Assembly: GCF_024868665.1 (NCBI RefSeq)
Contig: NC_079897.1
Span: 3,399,809 to 3,463,808 of the forward strand
DNA: 64,000 nucleotides
Direction of reading: 5' to 3'
Origin: Triplophysa rosa
Lineage: Eukaryota; Chordata; Actinopteri; Cypriniformes; Nemacheilidae
How positions within the stretch are numbered: the stretch's first letter is position 1; each line of letters starts with the position of its first letter. The notes under the pieces were generated by a model, which was not told where the DNA came from, made no database searches, and was given only the letters and a program-made list of their open reading frames with translations. The position numbers and the translations under genes were made by a program. Shown here piece after piece: positions 12,901-24,900 of this stretch.

Positions 12901-15900
12901 AGTATCGTCATTGTGAATAATTTTGGCAACAATAACCGTGTGGTGAAAAATCTAATATTACTATTGCTCATTCGCAAGGAAAATCCCTACATTTTAATTA
13001 TATAGTAATAAAGTTACAAAAAAAGATGACAAACAAAACCATTAATTAAGAAACAATGTTGTGTTAAAGAATTTGGAGTTTTGTACAGTGATGTCAGCTG
13101 TGGTACATATAAACTCACTGGGATTCGTCCGTCATTGAAGTGGGCGAATGTTTTCTTCAACTCGGTGTCTAAGACCCGATGGGGAACCACAGTGAATCTT
13201 GGGAGGCTATAAAAACGAAAGAAAACAACGTTTGAGCAGTTTCCACTTCCAACATGGACACAGCTTCAATAAACATGAAATTATAATTCCAGCTGTGGTG
13301 AGCTCACTGTTCCTGCATGCATAAGCAGATGTACAGTGGACTTCAAGGGCTAGTTACTCAAAAATGTCATTCCAAACCCATGACTTCATGTCTTCCGTGG
13401 AACACAAAAGGGAGAGTAACCCTTTTTTTCTTTATCCATACAATCAAAGTAAATGGAGACTGAGTGAATGCTCAGTATTATCTGCCGTTCTAATGGAACA
13501 GTGACTAAAAATCGGAAAACTCAAAAAGTCAGAAAGAGGATCTGGACCTGGTGGACATCTCAAAGCGGTCATTGACAGAGCTGACCCTCCAGCCCGTGGC
13601 ACCTGCCCTTTCCAGCTCCTGCTCCCAGTCCGCCGAACACTCGAACCAGTTCATGTTTGGGTCACGTCGCCGGTTGCTTAGAAACTGCTTCATCTCTATA
13701 GACAACGGAGGGAGGCATTGAACGCTTGGATTGGTTACAGGATCTGGTTTGTATGCAGAACCTCCCGTGAGCTGTGAACTCATTTGGTTTGCAGAGGTAA
13801 CGGACTGGTGCGATGAACATGAATTGACTACAAACAAACCTTAACAAGGTTGAAAAAGGGCTAGAAGGTGATCTGCGTCAGATTACTTTTCATTATTCAT
13901 CTGCTTGACTTTCCCTCTCAGTCCCGGCTTAGCTCACATTTCTTTCTATGATTCACTTCAATATCAATGAAGAGTGTAGTGTACAGCTGGCTGGGACTTC
14001 CATTGCAAACTACTGAAAAAATATGCTGGCCTTGTAGACATACAATCTCAATATTCTTTAGCCTATTGGAAATATAACTAGAAATTCATGTATTTAACTC
14101 TAAAATGACTTAAAGAGGTGACTGTTCGCATTCGAAGTATAAATTGTAAATACAGCCGTACATTTTCATTTCACATCCTCATTTCTAGATGTATTGTGGC
14201 CATTTCAGTCAAGTGTCTGTTGAATTTCAACAAAATCAAACCTCAGGAGTGACAAAGTCATCCAACAACATTGTGAAAGACTGACAGCATGACAAGACAC
14301 ATGAAAACGCTGATAAAATTTCTAGGTTATCACATAAAAAATAACTTTTGCACTTTTCCTAAATTCATGAACTGTTGTATTGCTATGCTTGTAGTGACTA
14401 TGATCTTGTTTTCTTTGCAGTATTTGACGTCTGAAAAAATACAGAGCATCTCTTCTGCCATTTTGACGTGTTTCTCTAGTTTTCATTTTCTGCAAATAAA
14501 TGCAAATAGAAACAATATTTTTATTAGAAATTAGGTAGAAATATTGTTAGTAGTTCACAGAATGAAACAAAAATGATCATATTGAAATGGTCTTCTAATA
14601 TTTTCCGCGGCAGTAGACAGCAAAGGTAAAATACAATCTAGTTATAGTGAATGACTTAACTTAATTTCATTTCCTTTAGCTTAAATACATATGATAATAA
14701 ATAACTCACCAATACTACCCAAAGCAGAATTCTGGAAGGAGAGGAGGGTCCCAGGTTTCAGTGGTTGGTAGGTCTTAGCAATGGTGTATGTGATCTGCAA
14801 GCAAATAATGGAAATAATAAAGTCAAATAACACATTAGTGAGAGAAAACCATTAATAATATGATCTTATTTAATTTAAACTGTAAAGTAAACAGTCAGAT
14901 CTGAGTGCTAGATTAAAAAATGGCGGCATGATGATCATTTCATATCTCATTGGTTCTTGCGTGTCTCGTGAGAAGCTGTCACACCTGTGTTTCGTCACGA
15001 GAGAACGAATGAGATTTAAATTGGCACAGATATTAGTAGGTGTTTAATTGCCCTTGAATTGGGTTTCTGGGCAAATTTGTAATATTCATACAAACCTCCA
15101 TCGCTTGGGCATCAGGTGTGAGTCTGTCAAACAGGAAACAGAAGACACGCAGGTCCCGACAGTACAGCACCAGTTCCTCTGGAGTGAACTTCAGAGAGCC
15201 GTTTGGGGTCACCAGTTTGGTGCGAGACGGTCCAACTGCAGCAGATATTTACATGCATTAATAAAAACTTTCAAACACAGCTAAAATTAAATTGATAAGT
15301 TTCTATTTTCAGATTTGTTGCACTGTTCTTTTTTGCATGAAATGACGTTTATTTGGGCCAAATTCAATTATAGTATTCTACCATAAAAAGTGTGAAGATA
15401 AATAAAAAAAATGGTGAATTACTGCTTTAAAGATCCAGTGTATGAAATTTAACGGCATCTAGTGGTGAGGTTGCGAATTGCAACCAATGGCTCACTCCCC
15501 CCTCCTCCCTCTCTTTCGAAGCACTATGGTGTCACAGAACATAGATGTTGTCACGCTGTCGCTTGTTTGTCGAAGGAGATAACTTATTTGCGCTCTGTAG
15601 AGCAGTTTGTCCGTTTAGGGCTACTGTAGAAACAACATTTCGAATTCCATGTAAGTGGACCCGCGGTGTATGTAGATAGAAATAGCTCATTCTAAGGTAA
15701 TAAAAACATAACGCTTCATTATGTAAGGTCTTTATACACCTCTGAAGACATATTTATGTATATTACATTGCATTTCTGTCAATAGATCCTCCAAAAAAAT
15801 TACACACTGCACCTTTAAGGGTCCTAAAAATAGGCTTTAATTACAATAAGCAAAATTAAATTTCTTATCATTAGTCATCTATGTATCAGTCAGCAAAGAC

Positions 15901-18900
15901 CGTCTTACCTGCCACGACTTTGTCTATAGAAGCGAGAGCTACATCGTGGTCTCCGAGCAGCACGGGATCTGCATTATCCTGGAAGACAAGAAAAGAGAAA
16001 CAATGAAGACGAATACGTCTGCAGAGGATGTTAGACTAGACGATAATTACAGACGAAGTTCGTAAACTTCAAGATTTACACTAAAGTTTGTAAGTGCTAG
16101 TTTACTCGTCCCTACTCACATCAGGTCTCTGGCTGTCCTGAGGCACAAACGCCACTCTGAAGTGAGTGCAAAACAAAGTCCCAGACAACCATCCACTTCC
16201 TTCTTTAACCGACAGCTTTTTCCTCACCAGCACGGCTCTCTGCAGCACACACTCACCTGAAGAAACACAAGACAATCAAACAACGTCTCAGTGGTCCATA
16301 CAGTTTAAAGGGGTCCAATGTTGTTTGGTTACCAACATTCTTCAAAATATCTTCTTTTGTGTTCTGCAGAAGAAAGACATGCAGGTTTGGAACGACACGA
16401 GGGTGAGTAAATGATGACAGAGGTTTTATTTTTGGGTGAACTATCCTTTTAACATCTATACAACTATACATTGTAAAAGTAGAGGTGCTTTTAACCATTT
16501 CTGTGTAACATACACAACGAGTGCACATATGCATCAGGTTGTAAATAATAATCATATTTTTTGCATTGCTATCTTAAATGTAAGTATTTGGAAGGAGTGA
16601 AAAGTCTGTGTGTAGGTTATTACATCATATGCTTAAAAGCTGAACATTTGTTTTTTTGACGCCCACATAATAATGTAGTAAAAAAGGCGCTCTTTTTTTC
16701 TCTATTTATAGAGACGGTGCCTCAAACGCACACTTGCACACACAAAATGCTCTGGTTGTTCCTAATGTGGATGTGGTCACTTTTCCAAACCGTGTTTCTT
16801 CATTTTATGACTCTCATGGGTGCGTTACATCTCAAAGCTCATTCCTGAGGCATCATGGGACACAGATGTCAGAGAGAAGGACTGGACGCTCATTACATTC
16901 CACAAGACTTCTAAACATCTGAGGTTTTCAAACTCCCTTTTCAATTCAATTGTAATAAAAATAATTTCATGTCAGGCTGTGTTTGCTTTCAGTAGAGCAA
17001 ATCTGCTCTTCTGAAATAAAGCACATGCTCGACTCGATTTGTTTTCGTCAACATTTGTTTTCCATTAAACGTCAGTTTCAGCTGAGAACAGAGTGTGCTA
17101 CCAGAGCCAGGTTCAATAAGAAACGGATCACATCAACCTGCTTTTCCAGGTCCTACCGCATGATTTCATGTCTGGGAATGTCGGGTGAACGGGAAACTAT
17201 GAAGCACGACCGCGTCTGACATTCCAGAGGTTCACAAATCTGTGCAAGTGTACACATCATTAGGGCACGGAAAACATGACATCATACAGACAGCAGAAAG
17301 TGGGGATATTTAACAACTGCTATTAGTGGTTTAATATGAAGGCCGAGCCCAAATATATGTACAATTGTTTTAAAACAAAATTCCCAATCAGTTATCAACT
17401 TTCTTCAAAATATCTTCTATTGTGTTCTGCGGGGGAAAAGAAAGTCATCAAGGTTTGAAATGACAAGAGGGTGAGTAAATGATGAAAGAATTTTCATGTT
17501 TGGGTGAACTATCACTTTAAAGGGGTCATATGGCGCGAATACAAATAAATGCGAATACTTCTTTTGACTATCACAAAAGAAGATAGTCTGCCAAATGCAT
17601 AAAAGAAATTAATACATGTTTTTCTGTGTCTTTGGTGTGTTATATGTCGCCCATGCATGTATTAGACACGTAAAATTGCAAAAATGAAAGTGTCAGAACA
17701 AAAGATGCATTCTACCTAAAAGCGAATGCTCACCCAGACTTGCCTGAAACGCCTTGTGTAACCACACCCCCACAAATCTACGTCATTTCGTGGTATGACT
17801 TGACCAAGACCGCCCAAATCTATACGCAAGTAAGGTGGGCGTACTTGTAAATCTCATTGTATCGTCACCGCCGCAGCCATGTCGTGGAGACGCTGTGTGT
17901 CTTTGCTTGCCCTTCCAAAAGATGAGACAACTAAAAACGAATGAACAATACAATTGTTCCAGAACAGTACAATCCGAATATTCAATGTGTGTGCAGTGCA
18001 TTTCACAGATGATTGCTTCATGACCCTGGGAGAGATCAAGGCCGGCTGTGCACAAAAGCTTTGGTTAAAAAGTGGAGCAATTCCAACCATTACAACTTCG
18101 CAAGGACAGTCTGGCGCTTCAGATTCGCAGCCTGTAAGTATATTTTCATTGTAAAAGACTTTGTTACGGACTAACGCGAGTTGAGTTTGTCGTGTTTGTA
18201 GCGCATGTTGTTTCTTTGTGTAATCTGCAAATGCAGACACGCGCAACGTGAAAAAAGACAACATAAGTCCTAATAATCAGTAATTATGTTCCAACTAGAG
18301 GCAACAAATGTCGTGTTTATAATGGGGTTTATTGTCTTTGTTAAGTCGCGACGAGACATGGCGTAACACTGGTTGATCACTAACGGCAAATCTTTATAAT
18401 GTCGTATATAAAAGGTAAAACAGTTATCTATAGTTTTTAACTATTCAACATCATATATTTTTTAAAACCAATCCTTTACATCCTGCTCAAGTCGCGCTGG
18501 CAAAGTTGATGTATCGGCTTGATCATCTTCATTTTCCGGATCAGATTCGGGCTCGAATTGATAAGGAGAGTACCGATGACATTTTATCACCTGTCAGTAC
18601 AATTGCTTGGGAACCTGATGTTCCGAATATGGTAAGAGGCGTTACATTTCCGTCACACGCTTGCAGTATTCGACCAATCACTACGCACTGGTTAACTGGC
18701 CAATCATAGCACACCTCGCTTTTCAGAGCAATGAGCTTTGTAAAAAATCAACATGTTTCAGAGAGGCAGAGCAAAGAGGAGATACAAACATGCACGGTAT
18801 GTGGAAAATACAGCGTTTTTGAACCTTAAATCGTGTATACACATTGCATTACATCTAAAACAAACCATAATATTCGTTTTAGCCGTGTCATATGACCCCT

Positions 18901-21900
18901 TTAAGAGAAAAATTGTCTGTCCATTGCCGATTTAAAATCCTCAGATCTGTTCACCCCCAGCAGCTGATTCAGTTTCCTCTGTCCTGCATCGGACGGTCAC
19001 CTGAGATTCTGCGGAATGGAGGTAAAGTCTTACACACGTCCATACTTGATGATGAGACTGCATATGTGTCCACAGGTCTCTGCAATATGAGTCCTTTGAC
19101 CCCGAATGGTTAATCCATCCATTCCACAGCAGTATGTTATGTGTCAAGCTAATGTGGCACATGATCTCTATACATCTTTAGTTGACAAGGACCCCCACAA
19201 TCTGAGGGCTTGAAGGGACAGTTCACCCAAAAATTAAAATTCTGTCATCATTTACTCACCCTCAGATTGTTCCAAATCTGTATAAATGTCTTTGTTCTGC
19301 TGAACACAAAGCAAGATATTTGAAAGAATGTCAGTAGGGAACATGAATACTATGGGAGTCAATGGGGAGTGAGATCTGTTTGGTAACAGACATTTTTCCA
19401 AATATCTTCCTTTGTGTTTAGCAGAACAAAGAAATTTATACAGGTTTGGAACAATCTAAGGGCGAGTAAATTAAGACAGAATTTCCATTTTGGGTGTACT
19501 ATCCCTTTAAGTGGCCACTTTTCGGACCCCTATTACATTTCTGTGAAACTGACTGGGAAATAGAAAGATCTGTGTGTTTGATGTCCAAACAGTACCAGTC
19601 TATGCATGCTGAGTAACAACAAAGAATGAACTGTCTGTGAGTGGAGGGCTGTGTTTATACGTTGAGGTGAGAAGCTCTATTAAAAGTCGACGCGGGGGGA
19701 AACGCTCTCTACTCCCACAGAGATGCTGAGTGTATGTGCTGATGTTAAGTGTTAAAGATTAGGTCGCTCGGAGTCTGCCAACATTCCTGAGTAAAGCTCC
19801 TGTTTAAAAACACTGCTGACACGGATATTACGGCGAGGGGCTGCTGGGGTTCGACACATTCGGCACACTGAGCGATTGTTTTCTGACACCGTTCACACCC
19901 ACACGGCTGCTCTGTTATTACCGCATACATTGGATTGATCTAAACAGTAATGGGAATAACTAAATAAAGCGGAAATGGTAGAAACTGAAGAACATTTTTT
20001 AGTAGTGCGACAGGAGTTAAAGAAACAGTTCACCTAAAAATGAAAATTTACTCACCCTCGAGTTGTTGCAAATCTGTGTCAATTTCTGAACACAGAGAAA
20101 GATATTTGGAAGAATGCTTGTAACCAAACAGTTCTTGGCCACCATTAACTACCATAGTAGGAAAAATTGCTTTATACGTTTCTTTCGGTTCTGTTGAACA
20201 CAAAAGAAGATATTTTGAAGAACACGGAAGTCAATGGTGGCCAAGAACCATTTGCTTACTGACATTCTTCCAAATATCTTTCTCTGTGTGTTTATCAGAA
20301 CAAAGCAATTTATACAGGTTATACAGAACTTGAGGGTGAGTAAATGATGAAAGAATGTTCAAATAAATTTGAATGAAATTACATTGATTTTCCAGTCACA
20401 AGCTACATTTTGTAATGCTATGTATTGTGATAGCCGAGAAAAGCTGAGTGTTACCTTTATATTTGATGCTAGCTTTACAACTTATTGTAAACTAAGTGAA
20501 CAGAGTCAAACAAAGTTAGCATCAGTTATCACAGAAAACGGTTCGGTTCCGTCTGTTTTTTTTATTGGTGAATAAACTTCATGGAAAATGTTTACTGTAC
20601 CAATCTGCCAAGACTATAAACCACTTCGGAAGATGTAAGCAACGCTGGTTTTAACCATTTTGGCATCCAAAACACAATGACAACAGAAGTTGCTTTATCA
20701 GACATTACCTGGCAAACAGCAGAGGCCAAGGACATCTCTCCCCCGCGTGTGAAAACTACTGTGACTTAACATCCTCTCCTGTAGCAAACACAGAAATATT
20801 GTTTATACGCATGAACACTGTAGGAAACTAGCAAACTAGACATTCTCAATTTCTGTTTCATAGAAATAATATGGGGTCAGAATGACACGAGAGAAAATAG
20901 GCTAAACGACAAAATCAATAAATAATACTTAATCAGTCAGGCAAGCCAATGTTACAATCTTGTGTAAAATAGGTTTGTGCACTAATGTAAGGTGTACAGT
21001 CACTAAAGTTCTCTCTTTATTTGGCTGCCGATCGTGTGAAAACGAAACAGTCTTCTAATTATAGGCGCTCACTAGAATGCTGCTTTGCTTTATTCAAGAT
21101 GCATGAATTCACTTCCTTCCTCTGTATACATTGCATATGATATCATTGAAGTTTCTTTTCTTGTAGTGTGCAGACTATGCACAGCTGTACTGTATAAATA
21201 AGTTTCACTTCTACATGCTACAATTTTTTATTTGTTTATACCGTTGTAAATGAAGTATAGCAGGATTTTCATATTTCTATGTGTACATACAACCCAACAT
21301 CTTTCAGCAAACGTCAAAGGAAAAAGCTCTTTAGCAAGACCAACATGTTATTTCCCTAGAAGGTGTGAACAACAAGCATCTGGCTGCCTCATGGGGATAA
21401 TAAACACATTCAAACACAGTATGTTCAGATCCTGGCAACATGGAGAGGATTGAAGTTAATACTAGTGACAACAAGGAAAAGCTGAATGTAACATTCTACC
21501 ATCGAGATGTTTAATCTCGAGTTTATTTTATTTGCTAGCACATTTAAAAACAGCCATAGGACTGCTCTACAAAACAGACTAAAAAACTATAAACACACAC
21601 TTACCAAAAGGCCAGAGTGGAAACATGAGTTTTTTAAAAAAAGATTCAAATGTCGAAAAAAAAGGGTATAAAAGAGTATGATAGTTTTTCAGCTCATGGA
21701 AAAAACTTGAATCCTTCAGTTAAACTTCTCTTTGGAGAACTAATGGATTTACAATACAATACATCATTTAAACAATAAAAAACATCCCCAGTTTCGGCAT
21801 CTTATTTCATTAAATTAAGAGAAGAGGTAAAAAAAGGCCCAAAATATATCTAAAATACATAAACGCAAAGGCAAAATAGCTACTGCAATGATTTCTATAC

Positions 21901-24900
21901 ACTGTCAGAATAGAATCATATTGCAACTCAAGTATGCCAGCACTAGGAACATTTACACTTTTGGGAAGTTATTTTTTCAATTATATAAAAAAATGCCAAC
22001 AATCACAATTACATCCTGTTTCTAAAGCATCTACTGATGTAAACTGATAGCTAAGCATCGGTAGCTATCTGAGAATCGTGACTCTGAGGAAGTGAAATAA
22101 CATGCCATCAGACTCAAAGAACAGAAGAAAAGCAACAAAAACCCCTCAGTATTTCTGCTGAGGTCTACACAAATCCAGTCACATGGTCTTGATTGCTATC
22201 GTGCAATCTCTTTCTTCCTTCTCCGTAAAACAAAAACCTCCCTCCTCTTAGCTTCTGGGGAAAGAGGCGGCCAAGACTCATTACAGTTTCCATTGCTCAT
22301 GGCTTCCCCTGGCTTCTGTGGCCGCAGAGAAAGCAGAGAAGTCCAGCTCAGGGAACATTCAAACCTTCTCTTCCCTGAACCAGCCAGGCCAGACTCACAC
22401 AACAGGACGGGCAGTGGGAAAGTGGGAATGCTGTGCGTCACCATATAAACATCACACTGTTCAGTTTATTAGTCATCACCAAGGGGCACAACATGCCTTT
22501 GTGCCAAGCATCAATCTAGAACTAAATGAGGCAACTAGGGGCCCAATGGGAGGCTTAAACCTATTGCTTTAAAGAGTACTGCTATTGTTCATTGGCTTGT
22601 TATTTTTAGCAGCTCTATGCGCTCCTCTGTGCTGCTCAGAATGGTTGGGAACAATGCAGCGATTTCAATAAAACCTTTGAAGTATTTTCTTCAATGGTCA
22701 TTTGAAATGTTTGAAAATAGCACCATTGTGCTCAGACTCAAACGGATGAAATCAAAAGCCATTTCTGTTTAGTCATACTCCTCCTGTTCAACTGAAGAAA
22801 AATATATCATCATTTTTATTATTGCTCAGGGTATGGAGCTAAATAAACCCATAAGCTCAAGTTTCAAATGTTTGGTGCGTTAACTCGATTTGAGACTTTC
22901 TGCTTGATAGTAAATTATCTTTTAAATAAATTAAAAGGGCAGACTTGATGTTTTGCCTAGGTAATAAAATAAAATAAATATCTCTATTTTTAAGAAGCTA
23001 ACAAAAAGTCAAAATCTAAGGACCAAAATATCAAAAACTGTGTAAGATCTTAGCAACACACTAAAAATCACTCACTTTAGCATCCACATAGCAAAATACC
23101 AAAAACACCTTAGCGATTATATAGCAACACACTGAAAAACACTTAGCAACTACATAGCAACAGATTAAAAACACCTTATTGACTCTATAACAACATACCA
23201 AACAGACCTTATTACATGGCAATATATAAAACACTGACTGTAGCGATCACAAAAGCAGCACGCTAAAAAACACCTTAGCAACCACACAGCAAGAACAGAC
23301 TAAGATAACATCTTAGCAACCACACAGCAACAGACTAAAAAACACCTTAGCAACCACACAGCAAGAACAGACTAAGATAACATCTTAGCAACCACACAGC
23401 AACAGACTAAAAAACACCTTAGCAACCACACAGCAAGAACAGACTAAGATAACATCTTAGCAACCACACAGCAACAGACTAAAAAACATCTTAGCAACCA
23501 CACAGCAGCACACAGTAAAACAACTTAGCCACCACATAGCAACAGACTGAAAACCGTTTTAGCTATCACATAGTAACAGACTAAGAAGAACCTTAGTAAC
23601 CACATAGCAAAATCATCTTAGCTCCCAAACAGCAGCACCTTAAAAACACATTTGTAACCACATTGCAACATACTAACAACATCATAGCACATAACACTGC
23701 ATAAAAACAATGGCAACAACAACGCATAAGCAACCAAAACTTCTCATCAGAAAAAGTCAAATATAATCGCCACATATAAACTCTCCTATAAGAGCACAGT
23801 TTTATTTGCAGAAACCGCTGCTGGTGTGCCAAGCTTCCTTCAACCCCGCCATGCTCTTTATAGTGCTTATTAAAATCTCGTAAAAAACATAAACAGTGCT
23901 GAAAAGATTGAAGGTCAGTTAGAGGATGAGTCACGCAGTCTTCTGTTAAATGTTGTGTTTTTCAATAAGTCATTTTCCCAGACAGACCCTCAACAAATCC
24001 CTTATTTAAACATCTCACAGTAAATCCAGATCACAGTTTTCATTTCAATAACATAAACAGAGCAAATAACAGACTCTACACTGTGTGTTCCACACACATC
24101 AAACAAAGCAAGAGTGAATGGGATGATATAAGATCCTGTGTGTGTGTGTCATCATCATCATATGCAGCCCTAGGAAGATGAACAACAATCAGAAAAAATG
24201 GGAAGCATGTATGTTGGTTATATAATTATCCGTTTTTTTTTTAAATATTTTTATGAAGTTCAAATTGATCTCAGAAACTTAAAAATATAAATAATAAAGT
24301 GCTTTACTATTTAAAGGTCCAGTGTGTAATTTTTGGGATGATCTATTGATAGAAATGCAATATAATATACATAGCTATGCTTTTAGAGGTGTATAAAGAG
24401 CTTACACAATGAAGCGTTGTGTTTTTATTACCTTAGAATGAGCAATTGCTTTACATACACCACGCATCCCCTTGCATGGAATTCAGCATGTTCTGTCAGC
24501 CGTCGTAGTGTTTTGAACGGGAGGGGTGGAGTGAGCGGTTGGTTGCAATTCGCAACCTTGCCGCTAGATTTCACTGACTGGACCTTTAAACTGTCTAACA
24601 TCTAAAGCAAAACATGTGGAATGCATACAACATTAAAAAATAAACATCTTGACAAACACAACGACAATAGACTAGACAACCAAAAACCCCAAAACAGACT
24701 ACTAGACGACCCACATGAACCATTTATTTACAATTTATTTATTTTCCCCATGACTGGCAGCCAAACCAGCTGATGCAAAGTCTAACACTTTCCATTAAGT
24801 GAACCTCTGCGATGTGACACCAGCTAAAATCTTCCAGACGGCAGGAGACTCTCAGCTGAATGTGCCAGCTGAAAAACGACTGCTATGACTGACATACAGG

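Noticed and set aside
13529..13837. mtmr11 exon 7 frame extended to SRSSF past 13548
   Set aside because: A donor at 13548/13547 puts the next exon (LPRFTVVPHRVLD) in the matching phase, and the extension is not family-like.
16253..16555. 100-aa minus-strand open frame and similar frames at 5559, 26962, 28450
   Set aside because: These are translations of the AGTTCACC-family MITE, which recurs in many places without coding constraint. Only the part matching an mtmr11 exon (16120-16256, other frame) is real.
23060..23720. Possible CRISPR array (regular repeats)
   Set aside because: The repeats are contiguous 72-bp units without unique spacers, in a vertebrate intron. It is a minisatellite.
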